Source: Linyphia triangularis (Eukaryota; Arthropoda; Arachnida; Araneae; Linyphiidae). From it: 64,000 nucleotides of DNA. Numbering within the stretch: position 1 is the stretch's first letter; every line of letters starts with the position of its first letter. Location of the stretch: the NCBI GenBank assembly GCA_963978545.1, contig OZ021726.1, positions 31,096,459-31,160,458 of the forward strand, written 5' to 3'. Position numbers and translations under genes: made by a program. Positions 10,934 through 25,900 of this stretch are shown here, piece by piece. The notes under the pieces were generated by a model that saw nothing but the letters and a program-made list of their open reading frames with translations, was not told the origin of the DNA and did no database searches.

Positions 10934-13889
10934 TCTCAAAAAACAACTAGTAGTCCAGTCATTTTAGGGCTAAAAATCGCCGAACCTCAAACAAATTGCA
11001 ACGAAAGATTTTTCGTGTTTTTCAATTCAGAAAATGTCTTGAACAACATATCAAAAGTCTAGAAAAATCTAAGTGGCAGAAGGGCATCATCTTGAATTTC
11101 TGTAGTAATAGTAAAATACCAATAGTTAATGCTACAAAGCTCCGATTTCCTTCAAATATGTCCGAATGAAAGGCTTTTTAATGCTTAATCTTATCAACTA
11201 GAATCACATCCTATTTAAATAGCTTTTTTAGAGTAATAGCAAAAAAAAATACTTTTATTTCTTGTTTTGATTCTAGTTCAGTCATTTTAGAGTTAAAAAT
11301 GGCCAACATTAAAAAAATTGTAAGAAAAGATTTTTTAGACTCAGAAAAATGTCCTGGACAACATATCAAAAGTCTAAAAAAATCTAAGTAACTGATGCCC
11401 ACCATATTGGCCATTGGTCACCATCTTGAATTTCTGCTTAATAGTAGAATGTCCATAATTGATACTACAGGACTCCGATTTCCTTCAAATAACTTATTGA
11501 ATCGCAAATACATTACTTTTACAAACAGTTTGACTGAAATCACAAAATTTATTGTATTTTATAAAATTTTTAAACATGGAAGTCAAAAACTACTCATACC
11601 AACTTTATTATTTAAAAATAGAAGAAGCAATTTGATGCAATTTTTACCAAAAGAATGGTAATGATATGACATAAAAGAAAATTAGTTTTCATTCGACTTT
11701 TTCACAATTATTTCAATTGAACACCAAGGAAATAGTTTAAATGATTTAGTCCCAATACTTGGTGATTAACATAATGAGGGGAAATTTTTGGGATGCATTG
11801 GTCATCATATGATACAATTTGGCTTAAAAGGAATTTTTAAACAAGTTTTGCAGCCATAGAGTGGTCTATATGCTTAGTAAGATAGCAGTAGAACAAATTA
11901 GAAGAGACATATATTTTTAGATGTATACTGCCTTGAGTACATTACAATTACAGAGGCTTTGGAAGTATCACTTCCATTTCAATAGACAATTTTCACCAAT
12001 TAAAAACAAGCAGACACGTAATAAGTTGCTACCAAATACAATAGAATTCCTTAGATGTGATTTACCTTATATTTCCTTAGATATGATTACTGCTAGAGAA
12101 AAAATATGCCTGAGAAAATATTGTCTTGAATTGTTATAATGATTTTTGTATTATATATTACTTGATGTACGTAGTAAAATTGACTCTTTATGAATGAGTT
12201 GATTAGTTGAACTATTTTTCTTTTCTTTCTGGATTAAGTGCGTGAAAATGGTTGACGTTTAAAGAAGAACTTCCGAGCAGAATGCTCTAGGAAATGGAAT
12301 ATGCATTTACTTACTCTGAAATAACTTTGAATATCAACTCAAAATAAGTCTGAAATAATTTTCAAACATGATACAATAAACAAAATCGTATACACACCTC
12401 AAATAGGTCGATAATCCTCACATCCAATCATGTAGAAATTCTTTCAAAAAGATCTACTGTGTTTTCATCATAGTAATGAGAATTGGGAAATTCCTGTCAT
12501 TGCCTTTGTTGTATTGAGCCGACACTAATGAATTGAACCATTATATTGAAACGACGTTAATAACCATTACAGGAACAGAACGATCAAATAAAAGAACAAG
12601 TATACTAGAAGTACAGCGACGAGTTGGGGTTAAATCTATGGTTCCTTGCACAGATGTTAATATTGCCATATATGTATTGACTAGTGTCATGTGTCACACT
12701 CGTTAACAAATAATAAGAGGTTTCACACACCAGGTAATGAAAAGATACAAATAAAAAGCCTGACTTTTTAAATAAAAAGAACCTTTGTGTGGTTAGACAT
12801 CCGTTCTGATATTTATACAGGGTTCGTACAGTTCTTGAAAGTCCTTAAAAACTCCTTATTTTTACTTTATGTCTCCAAGGGCCCTTGAAATGTTCTTGAA
12901 AACTCCTTATTTTTAACCTGAAGGTTCTTGAAAGTTTTTTAATTTTTGAGGGCTCTTGAAAAGTTCTTGAAAGAACATTTTTTCCCCCCTTTTTTTTTTC
13001 TTTCTTTGCTTGTGTATTTCAGAAACTTCCATAGAAAAAAAAATCCTGATCTCCTAATTAAAAAAAAAAAAACCTTTCTTAATTTATTTCCCTTTATTTT
13101 CTCTTTCCGTAGTTGAAAAGTATTTATAATAAATAATGTAATTCTGAATTATGAGGATCATCATAGTAATAAATTATTCATGATGAAAGGAAGCATCTAT
13201 TAAACTGTTTTTCCTGGGCATGTCTATTTTGAACATTACAATGTATGAGCCTTCTGCCCTTGTAAATGATTTCATGGCTGGTAAGTGAAGGTCACCATTG
13301 TCAACTTAAATTTCGATTTGTTGAAACTTTTTTTCTTGTTGCAGCCGTGTTCAGCGTACAAAAATATAGATCTGCCAAAATTAAAACAAAAAACTAATAA
13401 TTCAAAATATTTCTGCAACATGAAACTAACACCGTTCCAGTACGGTTGTTCGGACAATACGAATTATAAAAGGTGAAGCGTTAAAACAATTGCATTAGGA
13501 TCTTTTTTGTAAGTACTCACTGATTTCGTATTTTTTACTTTATTTATAATTTTTTGCACCACTAACCATATCAGGACTCTTGCTGCCTATGCATCCAAGT
13601 TTCCCACTTTTAATTTTTATTTTTAAGTCCTTCATTTTAACTTCGATTTTGTGGGTTTGTCGATGGTGGTCAAATCTGCGGATGCCTAATTAACCCCCTT
13701 GCTGTCGTCCAATCGGGCAGAAACTTAGCAGATGATGTCAATGACGATGCATCTATTAAATTTTGCGGTTGTAACTGTCATTAAAAGGTTGCTTTTACGG
13801 AATAAAAATAAACCAACTTGTCATCATCCAATCGTATTAAAAAAAAAAAAGCATTGAACCGACCATTGTTGAAACTCTTTCCGGTTGCC

Positions 13890-13922
<33 letters not shown>

Positions 13923-16900
13923 AATAAAAAATTACTTTAATAAGAATAAATAAGTGATATTTGGATATGCAAGCATAAATGTACGTTAATTTTTAATAAA
14001 TAAATTTTAATTTAGTTTGCCGCACATTTTGCTGATAGAAGAGCTTTTGATATTTAAAATTAGATGCAAATACCAAGCACACGCTGCTTAGAGAATCGGC
14101 GCCTGTGTTAACGAAAATAAAAATTGGCAATGCATATAAAGGATTTATAATGCAAACTTTGTTTTCATAATTTATTTTATTGCCATCTTATTTTAAACTT
14201 CAAATATGGTTTGAAAACTGAATTGGAGAAAATAAGGTGTTTGTTCCTGTCTTAACTAATGTGAACAGAAGTCATTTGATCTTTGGTTGTATTCAGATTA
14301 TCTGGCGCCGTCAGCAACACAAGGGTTATAATGCGCCGAAACATTCATCATTAGACAAGCCAACATACATTTACAAACACCCATGCCTCACACGGGACTC
14401 GAACCCTCAACCTCGCGGTCTAGAAGCTAGCTCGCTAACCACTATACCGTGTCGTTGGTTGGTTGTTTTCAGATTACCTGGCGCCGTCAGCAACACTAGG
14501 GCTATAATGCGCCGGAACATTCGTCATTAGACAAGCCAACATACATTTACAAACACCCATGCCTAATACGGGACTCGAACCCGCAACCTTGCGGTCTAGA
14601 AGCTAGCACGCTAACCACTATACCGTTTGGTCGGCCCACTATACCGTGTCATTTGATCGTATTGGTATTTCTGCTTTTGACTTAAAATTACACTAAATTC
14701 TACAGTTGTTGGTTTAGTATTCTTTTATCGTTGATGAAATTTAGTATTAGGGTTAGTTGTCAGTAAAATCCTTTTTTTTTTTTTTTTTTTTTTATCGAGG
14801 TGTTATTTAATGTTTTTTTGTGAAATAATCGTTGAGAAATTAACCTGCATTCCATGGCACTTAAAGAGTTTATATGGGCAGGGAAGAATTGTATGATTGG
14901 GTTGGTTGGTTTAAGTTTAACTGTGCAAGGTCTACACGAGGGCCATACTGCACCAAATTGTATGATCGGATGAGTTTCACGGAGAGTCAATTCAAATGCT
15001 CAGGGGAATGATTGAAAATTAAGGATTTTACCCGAAGTTTCTACCTTGATAGCGAAATAGAGACTGTCTTTTAAATAGAAAGTTGTCTCACAATTACAAT
15101 GCTTAATGCAACTGGGTTCTACAATTTTTAATAGTAACGATATTTTTTTAACATTTCAGGTGACGAGAATACACCATACCATAGTCAACTGATTTATATA
15201 GCTTATCCAAATCGTATTTCTCCCTTCTGATGGCTGTTTGGTTAGCTGTCTGACCTCGCATGACAAAGATGGCGGATTCGAATACTGGGTTGGGCGCGTA
15301 TGTTCGTTGTGGTTCGGAATCCAGCTGAGTTGTAGATCCGCCCTGATAAACCGTTATTGTCCATAAAGATGTCGTTCAGCGCACAAACTAACTAACCATG
15401 TTTCCCATATTTCAATTACAAAATGAGATTCATTACGATCTTGTTTAATCCAGTGGTTATGTAGGGTATTAATTTCAAGCGTACAAGCTAACCATACACT
15501 ACTGCAATTTTTTGAAATTTGTGGATAAGCTGCCTATTTGATGGTTGTTAGGTTTGCACTGTGATGGTTTCGCATGCTAAAAGTGTTAGGGTTTATCCCC
15601 CTCCCCTTTCCACGGAACCCCCCTGGTTGGCGTTATTGTGCTAAGGTCGTCGTTTAGTAAAGTAACAAAGTCGTTCAAGTTAAATATTGTAAAAGTTCAT
15701 GATATAATTGTTTTTACTTGCAACGCATTATCTTTCTGCAAAGTTGGGAAATATATTTTTATTTAGTAATTTGTTTGTGATTGTTTTCAATGCTTAATGG
15801 TTCCTCGTAGCAGAAAACACTCGACAATCTGATTTTGACGCAGCTTTTACAGACCTGTATAAAAAAGGATCGCCTCAAATTACTTAACATGGAATTAAAT
15901 TTTGAATCACTTGCAATTGTGATCTGGAGATTTTTATTATCTCTTATATACTGCCCCTTTCTTTGCCTTTAAGGTTAGTTTGTTTGTACGCTCAACCATT
16001 CAATTCCTTCTTAGCCCAGCCACTTCAGCGTTATTGTTTAATAGTTCGCATAATATCGTAAAGTGATGCATCTATTTAAAATACACTTAACTTTGCGGTT
16101 TTCTAACCATTAATAATGTACAGAAAGATATCCCTACTTATATACTTAACATTTTAATAAGTTTTTTTTTTTAAACATTGGTAGCTCTTGCTTCAAGGTC
16201 CAGAATAATTAAAAAGAAATGTGGAAACTACATTCAAATACAATAATTTTTACGATACACTAGAAGTATTTTCATTTCAGGATGGCCGACTAAACGGTAT
16301 AGTGGTTAGCGTGCTAGCTTCTAGACCGCGAGGTTGCGGGTTCGAGTCCCGTGTTAGGCATGGGTGTTTGTAAATGTATGTTGGCTTGTCTAATGACGAA
16401 TGTTTCGGCGCATTATAGCCCTCTTGTTGCTGACAGCGCCAGATAATCTGAAAACAACCAACCAATCATTTCAGGATGTTTTCTTATTTAGCAATGACGT
16501 GATACTTCAGACTTATGAATGCATGATTTTAACCTTCCGTTAGTTGCATTCCGCTTTCCGACATGGTTAGTCGCGTTGACCTATGAGGTGTTTCCGGTTT
16601 TTTGAAAGCCAAATGAAATTTATTCTAGTTTAAATAGTTGATTGTTACCGATTTAAGATTCATTGGAGATATAAAGTATTAAACAATCTATTTAAATATT
16701 AAAATTTATTAAAAAATCGTATCACAAGTAATTCAATAAAAATAAAGGCAGAGGAGGAAAAAAGTATAGAGATGCCCCTGTGAGGTGCGCGTGACTAACG
16801 GAAGGTAAAATGTGAGGATTCCAACTTTATACCGTCTAGATCAGATGAGGTTGGCTTTAGGGAAGATTTTTTTTTTTACATTGGTAAGCTGTACATCACA

Positions 16901-19900
16901 TGATGAGAGGTTAACTATTCAATCTAAGCAATTGCATTTATTGAAAAGTTTTTGTAGTAATAAGGGTTGTATATCCTACTATTTTAGATTTCTAAATTCA
17001 AAAATAACTTAGCATTGAGAATGTTAGAAAGGTAATATATATTGGATTATTGATTTTCAAACACACCATCGAACATAAGTTCCACTCTCGAACCCTTATT
17101 GTCAAGCAAGGTAAGAAACTAATAATAATTATCGTTATAAAGACTGTTGTGACCAAATTTGCACTTTTAACCCGATCAGCTCCGTGGTTACTGGATGCAT
17201 TTCAGTTTATCAGTGATTAACAAATTATTTAGATGCGATTTACGCATCTAAGATTTAACCCGTTTTGCGTAATTAAAAAATTTCAGAAACTGAAATCGTC
17301 CTGTGAAACACAATTCAATAAAATTGTCGTTGTATAATGTACAGTAACTAAAGTTGTTGTATTTGATGTGACTGACAAAATGATTAAATTTTAATAAAAA
17401 TGACATCTTCGAATCTAAATGATACTGAATGCTCCAATCAAATTTTTTCTATTTTCTTAAAAATTTAAAGTTATAATGAATTTTTTGTCAAGTATGTTAA
17501 GTAAGAATTAAAATGCAATATTTTTCACAAATTATATGCTATATTTCCGTCGTCGATCATTATAATTTTTTTAAAGATTTTTTTAATTTAATTTTAAGGT
17601 CCTTATTTTTTGTTTGGAAGGTTCTTGAAAAGTCCTTAAAAAGTCCTTGAATTTGTTTTCAAAAAATCTGTACGAACCCTGTTATAAAAGGTAAAAATAT
17701 TTGGTCGCTCCATTCATCGAAAAAAAATTCACAGGCTATTACAATGGAAAAGAAGAAACTTTTTAACGCTATAAGACTTTATATGCCCTGTATGGCTGAA
17801 CTACAACTGGGTCATTCCACGTCAGATCGACCAGGCCATGACACCCACCCCCTCCGATTTTGATGAAATTTGGTGTAAACCTTCTATTTATGGTTATTAA
17901 GAAGAATCTCAAATATTTTTTGGATATTCCTATTGGTTAAAATTTTACAGCCCTTTAAAATTTGTGATTTTAGGAAAATTTCGATTTCTGAAATTTTTGA
18001 AAAAAAAGACATGTGTTAGGAAAATAATTTTTTTCTCAATAACTACTGAATATATCTTTACGAATTTTTTCCCCCAATACCATGAAACTATAACAAATCC
18101 ATAAAAAAATATCAAATCGTTCCAAATTTGTATAAAATTTCACAAAAAATTAATAAATTGTTCTAACTCGTTTTTTTTCTGCAAAAAACGTGTTTTTTTG
18201 TAATTAAAAAAACTCGAAATACGTCATTCAGAAATTAATTTTTTTGTACATGAAAAGTTTTGCAAGAACATATATTATCTTTCTAAAAAATAAACTCGGT
18301 GGGACCCGACCTTTTTATAGTAAAATTTTTCACTTTTGTCAATTTTTCTGAAAAAAAACGTGTTTTCTTAAATTTCAATTTGAAGCATGAAAATATTACT
18401 AAGTCTAAAGATGATACATATGTAAAGAACTCTTAATATATATACTATCTTAATAATTAACAAAAAAAATTGAATTTAACAACCTTATATTTTTAAATTG
18501 CAAATTTTTCGTAGTAAATTTGGTTTTTAAGAATTGAAATGTTCATCACAAGGGTCTGACTTATCCTAAAATAATAAGACACTAAAATTATTATGTGAAG
18601 ATTTACTTTTTGATAAGTTAAAATAATAGTTTTTCCACACTTTTGGTTGAAATTTTGTAAGTTTGCCAAAAGAATTAGAAAAATTTCGTTTCTTGAAATC
18701 TCTGAACTTTCAATATAAATGTAATTCCTTGCAATTGAATATTTTAAAAAAGTATATAAAAAATAATAAACATATATATAATTGCTTTATATTCATATGA
18801 AAACTAAATGATTGTGGGAAAATTGTATTTTGCAATGATCAGAATTAATGTTAGCTTCATTCATTTTACAAATAATTACTATAATATGCCGTTTAGAAAA
18901 ACAACTTTAATCATAGTTTAATAACTAATCAATTAAACTTATGTTTGACATTTTACAGTTAACAAAAAACTTGTTTTTGACATTTTAAAGTTAACAAAGA
19001 AATGCCTGGTTCATTAACTGTTTGAGAATGTTAAAATATTTAATTTAAAAAAAAAGTTTTCTATGATTATTAAAGGTAGGTAATACAAACATTTGTATAA
19101 TTAAACATATAGTGAAAAGTTGAACATAAAATTTCAAATGATGTTAAAGGTCTTTTACACATATTGTTGAAAAAGTTCAGTCTATATATATACGAACAAC
19201 ACTTGCATACAGTACAAAAAATTATATTAATTAATACCGTCAGTCCTTGCCTCATTGAATGGGGTGTTGTTTCATCTTGTTCTCGATCACTGCCATACAG
19301 TCCTTGGAGAAATAAAATTTCTTATCAATCGATGCATGTGGTGGCTCTACAGTTGTTACTATGTGTGGAAATGGTATGGAACAAAAATCGTCACGATTAG
19401 GGAAATAGAATGATGGTGCGGGTCCGTTAGGATGAAGTAATTTAACAATTGCATCCTCTTCTTCTATATTAACTTCACATATAACCCCGAAGTACCACAG
19501 TTGATTATACGTGCAAGCAACATAATATCCAGAATATAAATCTTCGACACAAATAAAGAGCTGTGGAAGACTTTTCATGTTGAAAGTGAGAGATGGCTCT
19601 TTATCTAAGCTTGTTCTTCTAGCAGCAATATTTCCGGCTGAATCGATTGGTACAAAGTTATGGAAGCTTCTAGTTCCAGGAAGAGTTTTTACGAGTGCAA
19701 AGCGAGTTTTTAAGAAACAGCGAGTTGCATTTATCTCTTCCCTTTCAATAAAATGAATATTGATGTTTTTTATGTTTGTTGCACAGTAATCATAGAAAGA
19801 CTTTGGGGTAGTTATCTGGTTTTCCATTACTCTCTGAAGACTTTCTTTCTTGGCTAAGCGTTTTATAGTTCCACCAATACCATCACATTCAGATTTTCCA

Positions 19901-22900
19901 TGACTTGTGGCGAAGAAAGACCATTGGGCTTCGATATGAAAATCATTTTGATGAAGACACAGATTGAAAAAGTTGAATTTATTCTTGTACTGGCCTGCGC
20001 AGCCGTCACTGAAGTAGTGTACATGTTTAATGTGAGGAATATTCTTTTTAAGAAAATTTATAATGACTTCTTGAGTTTTATAAACCATATTTACATCATG
20101 CTTTAAATCATCACTTATAATGCAATGAGATGAAATTGTCTTAATTCCATTAACATTTTTATAGTGCACTACAACAGGATGCAAAGTGCATGACTCTGAA
20201 GTCCAATGGTAACCCTGTACTTCATCTTGGATTACAAAAGAATAATTCTCACTAAAATCCATAAGAATGACTGAATTATTTAGAGAAAGGTTTTCTTTGA
20301 GGTTCTTTAAAAACGAAGACTGTGACTTACTTATATAGGAGTGTGGAATCAACAGTTCAATTTTCTGAGCTAAATCCTTGATGTATTCATCTACTGTAGA
20401 AACTATAGTTATTAATCGTGTTCGATCTGTTGAAACCCATTGAGAAAATTCAATAGGTTCATTTCCATCAAATTCATCAAACTTGGATTCTAAAAAGCTG
20501 AGCAGACTTTGCTTAGTAGGGTAATTGGGACATTGTCTAAGTAAACATTCTTTCTGCTCATTTTCACACATAACAATTTTCATCAAATCTTTATAGGTCT
20601 CTTCGAGTTGAGCTGCATACAAAAGTAAATTTACATTCTGATGAATGGTGCACCCACAAACACTGTGGGTTCCACTTGAACCAGGCAAAACACACCACTT
20701 TGGCCTTAAAGTACAAAATTTTGAAAAACCTATTTTTTCGTCAGGAAATTCTTTCTTGAAAGCTATATAGATTTCTCTTAGGTTACCCAACAATAGCCGC
20801 TTTCTTTCAAAAGCTTTTTTTCCCATGCTGATCACATCCTTCATTCCAGGCATTATTCTAGAATACTCATCACTCTCATAGAAGGTTTTCACTCTCTGGA
20901 TGCTTTCGGCTTTGAGTTTTTTGCCCTGCCTTGGATCAGGTACTGCTAGCAATCCTTTTTCATTATTTAGTTTCTGTGCTTGTCGAACTAAAAATCCTGA
21001 CACACCAAAAGTGTCTTTTATTTTTTTACGCGACCACGATAGTGAAGCTGGTATAGTAAGCATCTGCATTTTCTTCATTCTAGGTGCTTCTTTCACGCTT
21101 TTCTGTAAAATTTCCACCAGTTTGTCCATATCATCAGCCTTTTCTTTTAAATTTTTCTCTATTTCAAGTTCTTCAATGGGAATTTCTACATCCAACACCT
21201 TTTTGAATTTTTCTCGAACATTTTCTTGGAATTTTTCTAATTTTCGTTTCCCATACGATGTCTTGCTGTGCTCGGCCAAACCATGTAATCGTAAAGGTGA
21301 ACAGTCGACTTCTGTAAGAGATGTATTGAGTTTTATTAAAGCTTCTTCTCTTTTAACGATAGGACTTTCATCTAAACGGGATTCTTCATTAATAGGACTG
21401 TCACTAAAATTTATTTCGTTTTCTTCCAATACTTTTCTGCATCTTCCGCATAGTTTTGCCCCTGGTTTCAATTTCAATCCTTTCTTTATGGTTTCTCTCG
21501 ATTGCAATAAAGTAATAGTTCTCAAATCTTTTCTGATTTTTGTTTTATGTCTCTTCAATGGATCACTGCAGATTTTTTGAAGAAATTCAAATTTATCTAA
21601 AAAAATAGTTTTGTGGTATAAACAAATAGTTTTTAAAGTTTCGACTTCGACATCAGCTCTTAACTTCAGCAGAACTCTTTCTTCTTCACTTAAACTTTCA
21701 ATTGTCTTTATGCCTCTTTTACAACCATGACTAAGTTTATGACACTCATTATCAGTTAATTCTCCTACACTGCAATTGGGATACTCCATGCTGAGTATAA
21801 AACCAATATATAATCAATTTAATAGCGAATATACTTCATCAATCCCCGAAACACTTTCAGTCCTTGCAGTTCTGCTTCACATTCTTCAACTAACTCGATG
21901 TGGGAATGAGTTTCGAGTCATGTTGTACTAACCAATGAAACTCAAGCTTGGTGTAAACAACCCACTCCTTCTTAGAACCCCCCCCCCCCCGCTCCCCTCT
22001 TTCTCCTTCCTACCGCTCAAAAGCAATAAATATTCTCTACTCAAACGTTGGCCGTGACATTTATTGCTCGCGTACCGATGGTACCGGCCCGACAAAAGTC
22101 AGCCCTTTTTTACCTTTGACTTGAAACTTACCAGTAGAAAGAGTAAAACAGAAGTATCCATTAAAAATGACATTTAAGTATTTATTCATTAGCGCTATGA
22201 AGAGTAAAGTTTAGTTTCCTCCAAAATTGAACATATTAGCAGTAGAGGTATAATTTAGATAATAAGAAAATGTTTTCCGTTGAAGAGTTCTTAAGGCAGA
22301 TTGGCACCAATGTCATTTGCACCTTTTCCTCATAGATGGCACTGATTTTCACTTGGGCGATTAACATCATGGTATGGTAAACCCCACCACCCCGAAGCGG
22401 TTTGTTTCCCCTATTTCCGTCAAGTGTCCGAATGGTGAGGGGAAGGAGGATCACTTCCCCCTTCTAAGAAATAGTGTGGGGGAAATAGGGGTCGACCCTA
22501 ACCAGTGTTTTTTTTTCTTTTTTTTTTTTCTCATGGACTTTCACAGAGAATTCGTATTTCGTTTGTTTGGAATGGCATGATGTAGTTATAGTGGTTGACT
22601 GCATTGAAACTTGTCTTCCTTAGGTAAACATCAGTTCGTTTTCCAAGATTGAATAATTTAGAAGAAATATACTAATCTATATTTAAGGAAATTAGTGAAA
22701 TAAATAATCAAAGTTGACTAGTAATTAGTAAACTTTAATTTTAAGCGAATATAGATGCAGCCCGGCTGTACTTGCTGCACCCCACGATTCGCCACTGTTG
22801 TAGAGAATATTCCTGGCTTTTCAATTATTATTCCTAGGATGGGTTTGAAAAACGTGCATTTGTTGTTCGTTAAATTTATTTGCATTCAAACACATCGAAA

Positions 22901-25900
22901 TAAATTTTCAATATACATTTTGTTAAATGCATATTTTATAAGTATTATCCATAGACAATTCTCCACGGGGCATTTTGACTCTTTTTTTTTTTCTCTTGTT
23001 AGTTAACAGATTAGAATCATAAAATTATGATGAATCTAGTAGTTTTTACATTATATTAGTTGGTGGCAAAGTTATATGGAAAAATAATTATTTTGATTGT
23101 GTGAAATATTTCTTTATAACCACTGACGCACACGACATTTTCGTTCATCAGTGGGTTATAAATATATATTTGAAAAAGTAAGAATAATTATAATTCCTTG
23201 TAATTTTGTAACCAACTTAATCTATAATAGTAAAACATAGTTTATGTGTCTGTCTGTTCAGAGTGGCCACAGAACTGGGAAAACCTGGAAATCAGGGAAA
23301 TGTCAGGGAGTTTTCTGATTCTGTAAAAAATCAGGGAAATGTCAGGGAACTTTTTTAAATTTCATGAAAATCAGGGAAATTTTGTATCGTTTAAGGTACG
23401 TTCATCCATATTTTGGCACTATTTACCCGAAGATTTGTAGTGATAAGCCATTAGAAGTTTAATGTTACGGAATAATTTAAACTTTTCATTACCAGCAAAA
23501 CTATTTTTAAAAAATTTGCATCGTATCTCTTTAGTATTCATGTTCTATTTTATCAGGGTGTCTAGACATCTGGAAAACCGAAGAAAATTGGGGAAATTTG
23601 AAAAAAAGTTTGCCCTAAAATCAGGGAATTTTTTAGAAATCTGTCAGGGAATTATCAGGGAACTTTTTTCCTGGTATTTTGTGGCCTCCCTACCCTGCTG
23701 TTGATCTATAGAAATCTACTTAAAATAGGTTAAGATCTCAGAAATTTCCAACATTAATAGTTTAGACTTCAAATTGTACCTTTGACAAGTAGAATGTTAA
23801 AAATTTACTTAATGTTTTTATAACATAAGTAGTCTCCGCAGCACGGTTCCGCCGTACAGCTAGAATTATATTAAACAAAAACACAACTCCTAGACGGCTC
23901 TAAATATTGTGATATGTCCTTAGCTCATGAATAGTGAAAGGAAACTTTGACTTGCTATCATCTATAATCGAGCCGAAACTTAGCAGATAAATTCGTTGTG
24001 GATGACAATGTATTCAATCAAGTTTTGAGGGTAAAAAAAGTTAGTAAACAGTTTGGAATACATGTTTTCTTCGTAGTGGTGAAGTGGTTTTTAACACTAC
24101 GAAAACTCGATTGAGCGTAATAAGTTGCGATTTCACATAAAAATTGGCAATGCGTATAAAGAATTTATTTTACATTTGAACACATGTAACGAATATATTT
24201 AATGAAATAATAAATGGTACAAACAGAAAAATATGTTAGCATACAATGCATACAAAGGATTTATAATAAAATTTTTGCTTTTTATAAATAATAATAAAAC
24301 AAGTTGTCAGTGTGTCTATGGATCTATAGAAAGCTACTTAAAATTGGAGTAGAGCTCTGAAATTTTCAACATAAGTAGTTTTGTCCTTCTATTTGTACCT
24401 ATGACATGCAGAATGTTAAAATTTTAGTTAGTTCTTTTTTAATTTTTTTTTTTAATTATTATCATTATTATTATTATTACTACTTTTTTTTTTTTTTAGA
24501 AAATGATTTCAAATAAAGCACAGCTGTGAAGCATATGAGCATATGTACAGCTATGAAATTTTCAACAAAAGTAGTTTTAGCCTTCTAATTGGACTTTTAA
24601 CAAACAGAATTTTAAAATTTTGATAAGTTTTTTAATTAATTAATAAATATTGCACAAAACGATTTCTAATAGGGCTACAGCTCTAAAGATGAATATTATA
24701 AACTATTCATAAAAACAATTAAACGAATTTTTTACGTTACTATTGAAATTACTAAAAAAATACATTTGCATACAGGGGAAAACATTTAAGGACATTTAAA
24801 TTTTTAACCGTACCCCCCCCCCCCCCGTGTTCCATATATGTTTCGTCCAATTCTTGAGACAGTTAAGAAATTTTAATTTTCTCAGTTTCATAAGACAACG
24901 ATAAAAGAAATTTCTTCAATCAATTTCAGTTATCAAAAATAATAAGATTCATATTTAATCTTGTAGTTATTTCATTTCGGGGAGGTCCAAGTCACTAAAA
25001 ATGACAACCGCTCACCTCACTCTGAATTTTTTTTACTAATACATTAATTTCTTCATCAGTATCAAAATCAGTTATAATCTTTTGCTATATTTTTTTCTTT
25101 TTTGAGTTATTAATAAAAGTCTGTGGTACACACTATTTTAAGACAATATCAAGTGTTCATAAAGCTCTTTCATTTCGTAACGATAAACGTAAAAAAAGTT
25201 AAATGATCATTAAAAATCTGCATCAACAGTAAATTATAAATATATCGCGTTTTAACTCTCTGTTAGTTTGCGCGGTTGACAAATGTCCCCTACAATCAAT
25301 TTATAAATCTATTGATAAATTGATTGTAGGGCAGCACATAATCAAAGCATTCGTACAATTTTTTTTCAAGTTATTTCAAAAATATTTTTTAATTCTTACT
25401 TTTTTCTGCTCATTAATGTTGTGTTTTTAATTAAAATACCACTTACTTTGATATTTGGTCACGAATTGAATGGTATGCACGAAAATTTGAATTTGGGGGA
25501 AATTTGTCCCCCACGCGACTAACCGCAAGACAAAAGATTGCGCGTCTAACCAAGGGTTAATTTGGAAAAAAAAAATATTCATTATAATATTCTGCTCTCT
25601 CTCCTCTCTAGAGAGAGAGAGAGAGATCTTGTATCTTTCTTAGTCATCATATGAGCAATTTGTGTTTTGTATTGTAACTTGAAATTTAATACATAAAAAC
25701 AAAAGCTTTCACTCAATTCTGTTCATTTCTATACGTCTGGGAATGTGCCACATTGCGGCATCACGGGTAGTCCTAATTAACAGTAATGCCGCAGTGGCTC
25801 ATGCAAAATGTGTGAATTTATTCATTGGTGAGGGACAAGGCCGCAGACAGGAGGGTCCCCCCCCCCCCCCCGCGGAATTGTGGGAAATCTTATTTTTCCA

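Larger units (their letters stand above)
12818..17681. mobile_element. 4.9 kb TIR element with CAGGGTTCGTACAG ends
   Basis: The left terminus CAGGGTTCGTACAG (12818) and the right terminus CTGTACGAACCCTG (17668-17681) are perfect 14 bp inverted repeats, flanked by TTATA on both sides. Subterminal sequence on both sides is rich in CTTGAAAGTCCTTAAAAA-type phrases, as in the 417 bp MITE at 4,225. No transposase was recognised inside. The interior carries SINE copies and other repeats, so the element is probably non-autonomous and old enough to have been hit several times. The ends resemble hAT-type termini, but an 8 bp duplication is not seen. Confidence 0.75.

Noticed and set aside
14380..14460. 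tRNA-like text with A and B boxes, here and at 14,560, 16,300, 61,290 and 61,600
   Set aside because: These are heads of SINEs with tails and target duplications, not tRNA genes.
20900..21580. 226-codon frame on the + strand
   Set aside because: It is the antisense shadow of the transposase reading frame.
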